DNA from: Mesorhizobium sophorae
GTDB lineage: Bacteria > Pseudomonadota > Alphaproteobacteria > Rhizobiales > Rhizobiaceae
DNA length: 64,000 nt
Reading direction: 5' to 3'
NCBI RefSeq assembly: GCF_002270415.1
Contig: NZ_NNRI01000022.1
Span: 682,001-746,000, forward strand
This document shows positions 1 through 8,154 of the stretch, in pieces. The notes under the pieces are model-generated. The model was not told where the DNA came from. It did no database searches and saw nothing but the letters and a program-made list of their open reading frames with translations. Position 1 is the first letter of the stretch. The number at the start of each line of letters is the position of its first letter. The translations under genes and the position numbers were made by a program.

Positions 1-1
1 G

Positions 2-469
2 AAATTCATGTGGGGCTCGTGGACCCCGGCCAAGGTCAAGATGGCGGTGTCGGGTTGCCCGAGGAACTGCGCCGAGGCGACCTGCAAGGATGTCGGCGTC
101 ATCTGCGTCGACAGTGGCTACGAGATCCATTTCGCCGGGGCGGCCGGTCTCGACATCAAAGGCACCGAAGTGCTCGGCCTAGTCAGGACCGAGGACGAAG
201 CGCTGGAGCATATCGTGGCGCTGACGCAGATGTACCGCGAGCAGGGCCGCTATCTCGAGCGCATCTACAAATGGGCCAAGCGCATCGGGATCCCCGAAAT
301 CAAGCGCCAGATCATGGACGACGATGCCAAGCGCAAGGCCTATTTCGACCGCTTCGTCTTCAGCCAGAAGTTCGCCCAGGTCGACCCGTGGTCGGAACGC
401 GTGTCCGGCAAGGACAAGCACGAATTCCGGCCGATGGCGACTGTCGGTTTTGCGCAGGCGGCGGAGTAG
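2..469 (+). CDS. nirB: Nitrite reductase [NAD(P)H] large subunit, C-terminal part (cut by window edge)
   Basis: Only the last ~156 codons are in the window; the frame is open to the left edge. The protein reduces nitrite to ammonium in the cytoplasm using a sirohaem coupled to a [4Fe-4S] cluster. The visible motif GCPRNCAEATC contains the C-x3-C half of the cluster/sirohaem ligand set known from nitrite and sulfite reductases; the other cysteine pair must lie outside the window. The tail (KQxMDDDAKRKAYFDRF region) matches the usual NirB C-terminus. It is followed by nirD and nasA on the same strand, the standard assimilatory nitrate operon order. A 160-bp palindromic repeat sits between it and nirD. 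The family call is secure; the start is unseen. Confidence 0.93.
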   Translation, partial: KFMWGSWTPAKVKMAVSGCPRNCAEATCKDVGVICVDSGYEIHFAGAAGLDIKGTEVLGLVRTEDEALEHIVALTQMYREQGRYLERIYKWAKRIGIPEIKRQIMDDDAKRKAYFDRFVFSQKFAQVDPWSERVSGKDKHEFRPMATVGFAQAAE

Positions 470-490
470 GGCCGATGGAAGCGTTTCTTC

Positions 491-650
491 CCACCCCCCT
501 CTGGCCTGCCGGCCATCTCCCCCGCAAGGGGGGAGATCGGATGCTGTTTCGGCTTTCGCCAATCTCCAACGTTGCGGAGTGGGCGCTGTCAGTGCAACTG
601 CCAATCTCCCTCCCTGCGGGGGAGATGGCCGGCAGGCCAGAGGGGGGTGG
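491..650. repeat. RIME-like palindromic mosaic repeat, copy 1 (nirB-nirD intergenic)
   Basis: Two inverted arms, about 491-540 and 601-650, carry CTGGCCTGCCGGCC followed by an inner CTCCCCC..GGGGGAG stem; a ~60-bp core separates them. Full-length relatives occur at 2659-2817 and 36114-36272. The resemblance to Rhizobium intergenic mosaic elements is from general knowledge of that family; the arms are seen directly. In RNA this would fold into a long hairpin between nirB and nirD. Confidence 0.85.
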
Positions 651-689
651 CTGGGCGCCTTCAGATCGAGCAAAGGCGAGGATGGCGAC

Positions 690-1019
690 ATGAACTGGAT
701 CGCAATAGGCTCCCTTTCGGACATCCCCCGCCGTGGCGCGCGCTGCGTCGACACGCCGGAAGGCAAGATCGCCATCTTCCGCACCGCCGACGATCAGGTC
801 TACGCCATCGAAGACCATTGCCCGCACAAAGGCGGGCCGCTGAGCCAAGGCATCGTGCACGGGACGGCAGTGACCTGTCCCCTGCACAATTGGGTGATCT
901 CGCTGGAGACGGGCAGGGCGCTCGGCGCCGATGAGGGCGCGGTGCGCACCATCCCGGTGCGGGTCGAAGGCGAGCGTCTGTTCATTGCGCTGGAAGCGCT
1001 GGCCAGCCGAGCGGCCTGA
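690..1019 (+). CDS. nirD: Nitrite reductase small subunit, Rieske-type
   Basis: 109 aa, with the Rieske-fold signature C44-x-H46 and C63-x2-H66 (CPHKGGPL ... CPLHNW) that ligates a [2Fe-2S] cluster. The ligands are all present here, whereas some enterobacterial NirD proteins lack them. The open frame extends upstream into the palindromic repeat, but the ATG at 690 begins the conserved protein (MNWIAIGSL) and the extension is repeat translation, so 690 is chosen. It lies downstream of nirB and 3 bp before nasA, so it is probably co-transcribed with both. It supports electron transfer in assimilatory nitrite reduction. Confidence 0.93.
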   Translation: MNWIAIGSLSDIPRRGARCVDTPEGKIAIFRTADDQVYAIEDHCPHKGGPLSQGIVHGTAVTCPLHNWVISLETGRALGADEGAVRTIPVRVEGERLFIALEALASRAA

Positions 1020-1022
1020 CAC

Positions 1023-3893
1023 ATGGAGATTGACGCTGCGCGCGAGGTGAGGACCACCTGCCCCTATTGCGGGGTGGGCTGCGGCGTGCTGGCGAAGGTC
1101 GCCGCGGACGGGCAAGTGTCCGTCCGCGGCGACCCCGACCATCCGGCGAATTTCGGCCGGCTCTGCTCCAAGGGCTCGGCACTGGCCGAGACCATCGACC
1201 TCGACGGCAGGTTGCTTTATCCCGAAATCCACGGCCGTCGCGCCGGCTGGGACGAGGCGCTCGACCTCGTCGCCTCGACCTTCTCGCAAACGATCGCCGA
1301 GCACGGCCCCGATGCCGTCGCCTTCTACGTCTCCGGCCAGTTGCTGACCGAGGATTATTACGTCGCCAACAAGCTGATGAAGGGTTTTGTCGGCTCGGCC
1401 AACATCGACACCAACTCGCGCCTGTGCATGGCCTCGTCGGTCGCCGGCCACCGCCGCGCCTTCGGCTCCGACACCGTACCGGGAAATTACGAGGATCTGG
1501 AGCTTGCCGACCTCATCGTGCTGGTCGGCTCCAATCTCGCCTGGTGCCATCCCGTGCTCTACCAGCGCATCGCCGCGGCCCGGGAGAAGCGGCCGGAGAT
1601 GAAGATCGTGCTGGTCGATCCGCGCCGCACCATGACATCGGACATCGCCGACATGCATCTGGCGATCGCGCCCGATGGCGACGTTGCTTTGTTCACCGGG
1701 CTGCTCGCCTATCTCGGCCAGCACAACGCGCTGGACCGCGCCTACATCACGGCGCACACAACCGGCTTCGGGCAAGCGCTTTTCGCAGCATCGGAACTCG
1801 ACCTTGCCGGCATCGCCGCCGCTACGGGGCTGAGCGAGGACGACCTTGGCCGTTTCTACAGCCTGTTCGCCGCGACCTCCAAGACCGTGACCGTCTACAG
1901 CCAGGGGGTGAACCAGTCGTCTTCGGGCACGGACAAGGTCAACGCCATCATCAACTGCCATCTCGCCACCGGCCGCATCGGCAGACCCGGTGCCGGGCCG
2001 TTTTCGGTGACTGGCCAGCCCAACGCCATGGGCGGCCGCGAAGTCGGCGGCATGGCCAATATGCTCGCCGCCCATATGGAGATCGAGAATCCCGACCATC
2101 GTGACCGCGTGCAGCGCTTCTGGACTGCTCCGGCCATTGCCGAAAGGCCGGGCTTGAAGGCGGTCGAGATGTTTCAGGCGGTGGCCGACGGACGCATCAA
2201 GGCGCTGTGGATCATGGCCACCAACCCGGTCGATTCGATGCCGGATGCCGATGCCGTCGAAGCGGCGATCAAGGCCTGCCCGTTCGTCGTGGTGTCGGAC
2301 GTGCTGGCCAGGACCGATACCATCCGCCACGCCCATGTCCGGCTGCCCGCCGCCGCCTGGGGCGAGAAGGAGGGCACCGTCACCAACTCCGAGCGCCGCA
2401 TCTCGCGCCAGCGCGCGTTCCTGGACCTGCCCGGCGAGGCGCGGCCCGACTGGCAGATCGTCGCCGAAGTCGGCAAGCGGATGGGTTTTGCCGAGGCATT
2501 TTCCTATGCGTCGCCGTGGGAGGCGTTTGCCGAACATGCCGCGCTGTCGGGGTTCGAGAATGACGGCGCGCGGGATTTCGATATTGGCGCTTATGCCGGG
2601 ACTGATGCGGACGGGTATGAGGAATTGGCCCCGTTCCAGTGGCCAGCGCCGAGCCCAGCCACCCCCCTCTGGCCTGCCGGCCATCTCCCCCGCAAGGGCG
2701 GAGATCGGATGTCGCACCGGCTTTCGTCAATCGCCAACTCTGGAGAAAGAGCAGGGACGCCGAAACTGCCAATCTCCCCCCTTGCCGGGGAGATGGCCGG
2801 CAGGCCAGAGGGGGGTGTTCAAGCTGGACATCAGCCAGAGGAGCGCGCTCAGGCCGCAAGTGGCTCTTCCAGCACCCGCTTCTTCGCCGACGGCAATTTC
2901 TACACACCCGACCGCAAGGCGCGCTTCATCGCCGTCCGTCCTGCCGTCGAGACCCGCACCAGCCCAGACTATCCGCTGATCCTCAACACCGGCCGCATCC
3001 GCGATCACTGGCACACCATGACGCGGACCGGGAAAAGCCCGCGGCTGTCCCAGCACATTGCCGAGCCCTTCGTCGAAATCCATCCGGCGGATGCGCAGCG
3101 CTTCGGGATCGGCGACGCCGACATCGTGCGCGTTTCCAGCCCGCGCGGCGACGTGCTGGTGCGCGCGCTGGTGACGGCACGCCAGCGCCGGGGCAGCCTG
3201 TTTGCGCCGATGCACTGGACGGATCAGTTCTCGGCAAAGGGCCGGCTCGACGCGCTGACCGCGCCGCTGACCGATCCGGTGTCCGGCCAGCCGGCGCTGA
3301 AGCATGTCGCCGCCCGCATCGAGAAATTCGCCGCAAAGGCCTTCGGCTTCGCGGTCATGCGGCAGAGGCCGGAACCTGATACCGCGACCTACTGGGCCGC
3401 GGCCAAATGCAAGGGCGGCTGGCGGGTCGAACTCGCCTTTGCCGATGACGAGATCGACTGGGCCGGCTTCGCCGGGTCCTTGTTCGGTGCGCGCCCGGGC
3501 GCCGAAATCCTCGCCTATCATGACCGCGATGCCGGCCAGCATCGCATCGCGGCTTTCGACGGCGATCACTTGTCCGGCGCCTTGTTCGTGGCGCCCGGCC
3601 CGGTCGCGGTGTCGCGCGGCTGGGCGGCGGACCAATTGAACGCCGATCATGTCGATCGGCGCGCCAGGCTGGCGATCGTGGCCGGGCGGCCGGGCGGGGT
3701 CGACGTCGATCGCGGCGCCATCGTCTGCTCCTGCTTCGGCGTCGGCGCCAATCAGATCGCGCAGGCGGTGCGAAGCGGCTGCGCCAGCGTCGAGGCGATC
3801 GGGGCAGCCCTGCATGCCGGCACGAATTGCGGCTCTTGCCGTGCCGAGATCAGGATCATCGTCGCCGCACAAATCCTTCAAGCCGCCGAGTGA
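1023..3893 (+). CDS. nasA: Assimilatory nitrate reductase catalytic subunit with an inserted repeat peptide
   Basis: 956 aa molybdopterin (bis-MGD) oxidoreductase that reduces nitrate to nitrite in the cytoplasm. The N-terminus has the [4Fe-4S] motif C13-x2-C16-x3-C20-x27-C48. A molybdopterin-dinucleotide-binding domain follows from about residue 640. The C-terminus carries a BFD-like [2Fe-2S] domain with C902, C904, C936 and C939, as in NasA proteins that take electrons through a fused BFD domain. Residues ~546-598 are the translation of an in-frame palindromic repeat (2659-2817) lying between the catalytic part and the RFFADG segment that opens the next domain; it is not part of the family. 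The gene follows nirD by 3 bp. Whether the enzyme tolerates the insertion is unknown, but no stop or frameshift is introduced. Confidence 0.95.
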   Translation: MEIDAAREVRTTCPYCGVGCGVLAKVAADGQVSVRGDPDHPANFGRLCSKGSALAETIDLDGRLLYPEIHGRRAGWDEALDLVASTFSQTIAEHGPDAVAFYVSGQLLTEDYYVANKLMKGFVGSANIDTNSRLCMASSVAGHRRAFGSDTVPGNYEDLELADLIVLVGSNLAWCHPVLYQRIAAAREKRPEMKIVLVDPRRTMTSDIADMHLAIAPDGDVALFTGLLAYLGQHNALDRAYITAHTTGFGQALFAASELDLAGIAAATGLSEDDLGRFYSLFAATSKTVTVYSQGVNQSSSGTDKVNAIINCHLATGRIGRPGAGPFSVTGQPNAMGGREVGGMANMLAAHMEIENPDHRDRVQRFWTAPAIAERPGLKAVEMFQAVADGRIKALWIMATNPVDSMPDADAVEAAIKACPFVVVSDVLARTDTIRHAHVRLPAAAWGEKEGTVTNSERRISRQRAFLDLPGEARPDWQIVAEVGKRMGFAEAFSYASPWEAFAEHAALSGFENDGARDFDIGAYAGTDADGYEELAPFQWPAPSPATPLWPAGHLPRKGGDRMSHRLSSIANSGERAGTPKLPISPLAGEMAGRPEGGVQAGHQPEERAQAASGSSSTRFFADGNFYTPDRKARFIAVRPAVETRTSPDYPLILNTGRIRDHWHTMTRTGKSPRLSQHIAEPFVEIHPADAQRFGIGDADIVRVSSPRGDVLVRALVTARQRRGSLFAPMHWTDQFSAKGRLDALTAPLTDPVSGQPALKHVAARIEKFAAKAFGFAVMRQRPEPDTATYWAAAKCKGGWRVELAFADDEIDWAGFAGSLFGARPGAEILAYHDRDAGQHRIAAFDGDHLSGALFVAPGPVAVSRGWAADQLNADHVDRRARLAIVAGRPGGVDVDRGAIVCSCFGVGANQIAQAVRSGCASVEAIGAALHAGTNCGSCRAEIRIIVAAQILQAAE
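2659..2817. repeat. RIME-like palindromic repeat, copy 2, in frame inside nasA
   Basis: 159 bp (53 codons). It has the same arms as copy 1 (CTGGCCTGCCGGCC near the left end, its complement near the right end) and a related core. It is read through in the nasA frame, giving the peptide from TPLWPAGHLP to AGRPEGG. The length is a multiple of three and no stop codon occurs in the nasA frame. Confidence 0.9.
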
Positions 3894-4057
3894 CCCGTGC
3901 CAGCCGTGCCGCGAAGGCGGTGCGGGGACCGCACACTGCGGGGCTCGAGCTGTTCCTGGCCAAATGGGCCTGCGCGATGGCGTCAATTGGGCTATGGTGG
4001 TGCCAAGCGTGCCGCCTCATCGGCGAGCATGAGTCGTCTTCCAGTCAGGGTCACCCA

Positions 4058-4315
4058 ATGGCAAATCCCCCGCGCCGACCGACAAATCCGATGACGGCGG
4101 CCGAAGCCGCCTTCAAGCCAGTCAAGAAGCCGGTTGCTCCGCCTCGCGAGCCCGCGGCCGCTCCAGGTGTCAGGGAGCTTGTTTCGATCAGGATCGATCG
4201 AACCGTGCTGGACCATTTTCAGGCCGATGGCCCCGGCTGGCAGGACCGGATCAACGACGCATTGCGGCAGGCAATCGAAGGCAAGCCGGTCGCCAGCGGT
4301 TCGGACGACGACTAG
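4058..4315 (+). CDS. BrnA-like antitoxin-family protein (orphan)
   Basis: 85 aa. After a Pro/Ala/Lys-rich leader, residues ~48-78 contain the segment VSIRIDRTVLDHFQADG followed by GWQDRINDALRQAI, the ribbon-helix-helix-like core of BrnA antitoxin proteins, which normally bind DNA and neutralise the BrnT RNase. No BrnT-like gene lies beside it: upstream is nasA and downstream is a repeat and a convergent cupin gene. It may be an orphan antitoxin or a related DNA-binding protein of other function. The ATG at 4058 begins a compact reading frame; its TAG stop lies inside the CTAGAGC end of the downstream repeat. Confidence 0.75.
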   Translation: MANPPRRPTNPMTAAEAAFKPVKKPVAPPREPAAAPGVRELVSIRIDRTVLDHFQADGPGWQDRINDALRQAIEGKPVASGSDDD

Positions 4316-4417
4316 AGCGGTTCACCGTTTCACGGAAACGCCGAACCGCTCTATCCCTTTGTTTTGACGCAATTCCGGACGGAAAACCGTTTCACACTTT
4401 TCCTGGAATTGCTCTAG
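4312..4417. repeat. Composite palindromic repeat bounded by CTAGAGC / GCTCTAG
   Basis: 106-bp element with 7-bp inverted ends (CTAGAGC 4312-4318, GCTCTAG 4411-4417). The left half is a long hairpin, AGAGCGGTTC (4314-4323) pairing with GAACCGCTCT (4343-4352) around an inner CGTTT/AAACG stem. The right half has CAATTCC (4370-4376) pairing with GGAATTG (4405-4411). It lies between two convergent genes, so it may act as a two-way terminator, and it supplies the stop codon of the gene on its left. Confidence 0.75.
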
Positions 4418-4418
4418 C

Positions 4419-4778
4419 TCACGCCGCTTCGAAGTGCAGGATATAGAGTTTCCGCGTCGGTTCGTGGATCGTCCACTCGCCTTTCCAGCCTTTCGGCAGC
4501 ACCAGCATTTCGCCGGCACTAACCTCCTTGCTATGGCCATCGGGACCATGCAGCGAGACCCGGCCCGACACGATGTGACAGGTTTCGGAATTCGTGTCGC
4601 GCGACGCGGTGAAACGGCCGGGCGTACACGCCCAGACGCCGACTTCCAGCGTCCCGTCCGGCGAGGTCCACAATGTCCTCGACGCTTCGAGCTGATCGCC
4701 GCTGATCGAGGTCGGCTTGGGCTCGGGCTCGCCGAGATCGATCGAGGCGAGATGGGCGAAGGTCTGGAAGTTGGTCAT
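4419..4778 (-). CDS. Cupin-domain protein (DUF861/cupin_3 type)
   Basis: 119 aa single-domain cupin. The conserved beta-barrel is seen from the SPDGTLEVGVWACTPGRF strand through DTNSETCHIVSGRVSLHG to the GEMLVLPKGWKGEWTIHE strand, the pattern of the cupin_3 family (small proteins related to ureidoglycolate/ethanolamine-utilisation cupins). The enzyme or binding activity cannot be told from sequence. It sits on the minus strand just downstream of the amine oxidase gene (stop at 4834), same direction, 55 bp apart, so it could be the last gene of the polyamine-type operon. Confidence 0.8.
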   Translation of the reverse strand: MTNFQTFAHLASIDLGEPEPKPTSISGDQLEASRTLWTSPDGTLEVGVWACTPGRFTASRDTNSETCHIVSGRVSLHGPDGHSKEVSAGEMLVLPKGWKGEWTIHEPTRKLYILHFEAA

Positions 4779-4833
4779 GGCAGTCTCCGGGCAGGCACTG
4801 AAATTTTCAGCTCGATATGCGAGGTCGCAGGGC

Positions 4834-6216
4834 TCAATGCCCGGTGATGCGGTCGGCGATGGCGGCCAGTTTCGAGGTGTGCTGGAGGCCGGCTTCCTCG
4901 CGCTCGTCGGCGACGCGGTAGAGCTGGTACATCGAGTGGACGCCGACCCAGCGCATCGGCTCGGGTTCCCACTTGCTGACCTGGCGGTTGACCCAGGGCA
5001 GGCGGGTCAGTTCGGTGTCGCGGCGCAGGATAAGGTCGCGCAGCGTCCGGCCCGAAAGGTTGGAGCTCGACACGCCGAGGCCGACATAACCGCCGGCCCA
5101 GCCGATGCCGGTCTCAAGGTCGAGGCCGGCCGTCGTGCACCAGTCGCGCGGCACGCCAAGCACGCCGCACCAGGCGTGGTCGATGCGAAGCTTGCTGGTC
5201 TGCGGCAGCAGGCGGGTGAGGATCGCGTGCAGGCTTTCGATGGTCGCCTGCTGTGTCTGGCCGCGCACATCCGTCTGCGATCCGTAGCGGTAGGGCACGC
5301 CGCGCCCGCCCATGGTGATGCGGCCTTCGCGGGTGCGCTGGGCATAGCAATAGGCGTGTGCTGCGTCGCCCAGGAGTTCGTGGCCGTCCCAGCCGATTTC
5401 GTCCCACAGCGATTGTGGTAGCGGCTCGGTGACGATCTGCGCGCTGTTGAGCGGAAGCCAGAGCCGCTCATTGCCTGATATTCCGGCCGTGAACCCCTCC
5501 GTGGCGCGGATGATGATAGGCGCGCGCACCGTGCCGCGATCGGTGGTGACCTTGCCCTTCTCAATACCCGTCACGGTCGTCTGTTCGTAGATCGGCACGC
5601 CGAGGCGCTCGACGGCTTCGGACAGTCCACGCACCAGCTTGGCCGGCTGCACGCGCGCGGTGCCGTGGTGGATGTAGCCGCCAAGCACGTTCCGGATGTT
5701 GATGCGGGCCTTGGCCTCTGCCTGGCCGATCAGGCTGACGCGGTCCTGAGGCACGCTCCAGCCGATTGCATCCGCATAGGCGGCCTTGATCCGCTCCAGC
5801 TGCGGCGGGTTGGTCGCAACCGTCAGATTGTCGACGCGGCGAATGTCGGCATCGATGCCTTCGGCCTCGGTCACCGCGATCACCTCGTCGACCGTGCCAT
5901 GCATGGCGGTTTCCATGTCGATGACGGCGCCACGGGTAGATGTCTGCAGGTATTTCTCGCGCGCCCAGCTGAAGCCGCCGGACAGCCAGCCGCCATTGCG
6001 GCCGGACGCGCCGAAGCCGGCGAATTCCCGTTCCACCATGGCGATGCGGATCGAAGGATCGGCCTTCTTCAGATAGTAGGCCGTCCACAAGCCGGTATAG
6101 CCCGCGCCGACGATGCAGACATCGGCTTCGAGGTCGCCCGGCAGTGGCGCACGATAGGCTGGCAGGCCGATGTCGGCATACCAGAACGAGATGTTGCCGT
6201 TGACTTTGGCGTCCAT
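4834..6216 (-). CDS. FAD-dependent amine oxidase (gamma-glutamylputrescine oxidase-like)
   Basis: 460 aa DAO-superfamily flavoenzyme. The N-terminal Rossmann motif VCIVGAGYTGLWTAYYL binds FAD and the later FGASGRNGGWLSGG segment is typical of the PuuB/OrdL group. It probably oxidises an amine or gamma-glutamyl-amine to an aldehyde, releasing NH3 and H2O2. The open frame begins at 6309, but MDAKVNGNISFWYADIG at 6216 is the usual family start, so 6216 is taken. It is the fifth gene after a regulator and a complete polyamine-type ABC importer, all on the minus strand with short gaps, which supports an imported polyamine or similar amine as substrate. The exact substrate is inference. Confidence 0.85.
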   Translation of the reverse strand: MDAKVNGNISFWYADIGLPAYRAPLPGDLEADVCIVGAGYTGLWTAYYLKKADPSIRIAMVEREFAGFGASGRNGGWLSGGFSWAREKYLQTSTRGAVIDMETAMHGTVDEVIAVTEAEGIDADIRRVDNLTVATNPPQLERIKAAYADAIGWSVPQDRVSLIGQAEAKARINIRNVLGGYIHHGTARVQPAKLVRGLSEAVERLGVPIYEQTTVTGIEKGKVTTDRGTVRAPIIIRATEGFTAGISGNERLWLPLNSAQIVTEPLPQSLWDEIGWDGHELLGDAAHAYCYAQRTREGRITMGGRGVPYRYGSQTDVRGQTQQATIESLHAILTRLLPQTSKLRIDHAWCGVLGVPRDWCTTAGLDLETGIGWAGGYVGLGVSSSNLSGRTLRDLILRRDTELTRLPWVNRQVSKWEPEPMRWVGVHSMYQLYRVADEREEAGLQHTSKLAAIADRITGH

Positions 6217-6245
6217 GTCTAAAAATCCTGCGGGGGAAAGAGCGA

Positions 6246-7364
6246 TCAGGTCATCGTCATGTCGGCGCGGTCGTCGTCGGCAAGAAGTTTTGCATCGACG
6301 ACCGACCAACGCAGATCGACCGCGTCACCAATCGAGAAAGGCGTGGCCTCGAGCGTCGCGCGCACGATGGCCACGGAACCATCGCCCAATGTCACCTGGT
6401 ATTTCGAACCCGAGCCCAGATAGATCGCTTCGCTGACCTGGCCAGTGAGGCTGTTCTGTCCGGCGGCTGCAGGCGTGTTGGTTCTGGCAAGCGAAAGCTT
6501 TTCCGGCCGCAGCAGGACCACCGGCTTCTGGCCGCCGGCGAGCTTGCCGCCGGCAACGACCTTCTGGCCGGCGATCGTCAGGCTGGTCTCGCCGCCCGAC
6601 GTCTGGGCATCGCCACGCAAACTGGTCGATTCGCCGATGAACTTCGCCACGAACAATGTCGCCGGTTCGTCGTAGAGCTGACGCCCGGTTCCAACCTGTT
6701 CGATGCGTCCCTGGTTGAACACGGCGATGCGGTCGGACAGAACCAGCGCCTCTTCCTGGTCGTGCGTCACATAGACGAAGGTGGTGCCGAGCTCACGGTG
6801 AATGCGCTTGATTTCCAGCTGCAGCCATTCGCGCAGTTTCTTGTCGAGCGCGCCGAGCGGCTCGTCCATGAGTAGCAGCGGCGGATCGAAGACGATGGCG
6901 CGGGCCAGCGCCACGCGCTGCTGCTGGCCGCCGGAAAGCTCGGCGGGATAGCGATGCGCGAAGTCGGCCATCTTGACCATGTCCAGGGCGCGCGCCACGT
7001 GGCGATCGCGCGCCTGCTTGTCCATGCCGCGCAGGGTGAGCGGATAGGCGACGTTCTTACCGACGGTCATGTGCGGAAACAGCGCGTAGTGCTGGAAGAC
7101 GACGCCGATGTTGCGCTTGTGCGCCGGCAGCGCGACGATGCTTTTGCCGCCGACGGCGAGGTCGCCTGAGGTCAGGTCGGTAAAGCCGGCCACGACGTTG
7201 AGCGTGGTGGTCTTGCCCGAGCCGCTGGGGCCGAGGAGCGTCATGAATTCACCCGGCTCGATGTGAAGGCTGACGTCGTCGAGCGCGGTGAAATTGCCGT
7301 AACGCTTGGTTGCGGCCTTGATGTCGATGGCCGCGCCACGTTCTTTGCTGTTGGACGCAGCCAT
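6246..7364 (-). CDS. potA: Polyamine-type ABC transporter ATP-binding protein (PotA-like)
   Basis: 372 aa ATPase of a binding-protein-dependent importer. Walker A GPSGSGKTT is at residues 45-53, the signature LSGGQ at 143-147 and Walker B LLLMDEP at ~163-169; the C-terminal ~120 residues form the TOBE regulatory domain of the PotA/FbpC group. It drives uptake with the two permeases encoded immediately upstream; the gap to the nearest is a single base. Spermidine/putrescine is the likely substrate class from the paired amine oxidase and PotD-like protein, but other small cationic amines are possible. Confidence 0.9.
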   Translation of the reverse strand: MAASNSKERGAAIDIKAATKRYGNFTALDDVSLHIEPGEFMTLLGPSGSGKTTTLNVVAGFTDLTSGDLAVGGKSIVALPAHKRNIGVVFQHYALFPHMTVGKNVAYPLTLRGMDKQARDRHVARALDMVKMADFAHRYPAELSGGQQQRVALARAIVFDPPLLLMDEPLGALDKKLREWLQLEIKRIHRELGTTFVYVTHDQEEALVLSDRIAVFNQGRIEQVGTGRQLYDEPATLFVAKFIGESTSLRGDAQTSGGETSLTIAGQKVVAGGKLAGGQKPVVLLRPEKLSLARTNTPAAAGQNSLTGQVSEAIYLGSGSKYQVTLGDGSVAIVRATLEATPFSIGDAVDLRWSVVDAKLLADDDRADMTMT

Positions 7365-7365
7365 C

Positions 7366-8154
7366 TCAACTCCTCGTCGATTTCGAGCTGATAATCAGCC
7401 CGGCACTGATCACCAGCGTCGTGGCAATGAAGATGATCGTTCCGACAGCCGTCACCGTCGGGTCGGCGTCGCGGGTGATGCTGGTGAAGATCTGCACGGG
7501 CAAGGTCTTCAAATAGGGGCTGGTGATGAACAGCGCGACGATGATTTCATCGAAGGAGGTGACAAAGGCAAACAGCAGCCCCGAAAGGATGCCGGGCGCG
7601 ATCAAAGGCAAGGTCACGGTGCGGAATGCGGTGAAGCGGTCGGCGCCAAGGCTTGCCGCCGCCGTCTCCAGCCGCACGTCGAAGACTTCGAGGCTTGCCG
7701 ACACGGCGATGATGACGAAGGGAATCGCCAGCATCGTGTGCGCGATGACGAAGCCGGTGGTGGTGCCGACGAGATGGTAGTCGAGATAGACGGCATAGAT
7801 GCCGATCGCCAGGACCACGCCGGGCACGATCATCGGCGTGATCAGGATGGCGCGCAGCAGGCCGGCGCCGGAATGTTTCATGCGGCTGAGGCCGAGTGCC
7901 GCCAGCGTGCCGATCAGCGTGGCGGCGACGGCAACGAGGCCCGCGACCCTCAGCGAATTGAAGAAGCTGGTCAGCCAGTCGGGGTTGGTGAAGAAATTCT
8001 CGTACCACTGCCATGAGAAGCCGGATGGCGGGAAGGCAAGCGACTTCTTCTCGTTGAACGACATCGGGATGATGACCAGCGTCGGCATTACCAGCCACAC
8101 GGCAACAAGCAGGCAGAACAGACCGAGCAGAATGCGGAACGGCGCCAGCCTCAT
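7366..8154 (-). CDS. potC: ABC transporter permease, PotC-like
   Basis: 262 aa with about six membrane helices and the EAA-type cytoplasmic loop (ETAAASLGADRFTAFRTVTLPLIAPG) that contacts the ATPase. The start ATG at 8154 overlaps the TGA of the upstream permease gene as ATGA, so translation is probably coupled; the longer frame upstream of 8154 is out of family and lies inside that neighbour. It pairs with the PotB-like protein as the second permease of the importer. Confidence 0.9.
   Translation of the reverse strand: MRLAPFRILLGLFCLLVAVWLVMPTLVIIPMSFNEKKSLAFPPSGFSWQWYENFFTNPDWLTSFFNSLRVAGLVAVAATLIGTLAALGLSRMKHSGAGLLRAILITPMIVPGVVLAIGIYAVYLDYHLVGTTTGFVIAHTMLAIPFVIIAVSASLEVFDVRLETAAASLGADRFTAFRTVTLPLIAPGILSGLLFAFVTSFDEIIVALFITSPYLKTLPVQIFTSITRDADPTVTAVGTIIFIATTLVISAGLIISSKSTRS

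Noticed and set aside
360..2717. 785-codon minus-strand open frame opposite nirD/nasA
   Set aside because: High-GC shadow of the plus-strand genes; no ribosome-binding site and no family motifs, whereas the other strand encodes clear nirD and nasA.
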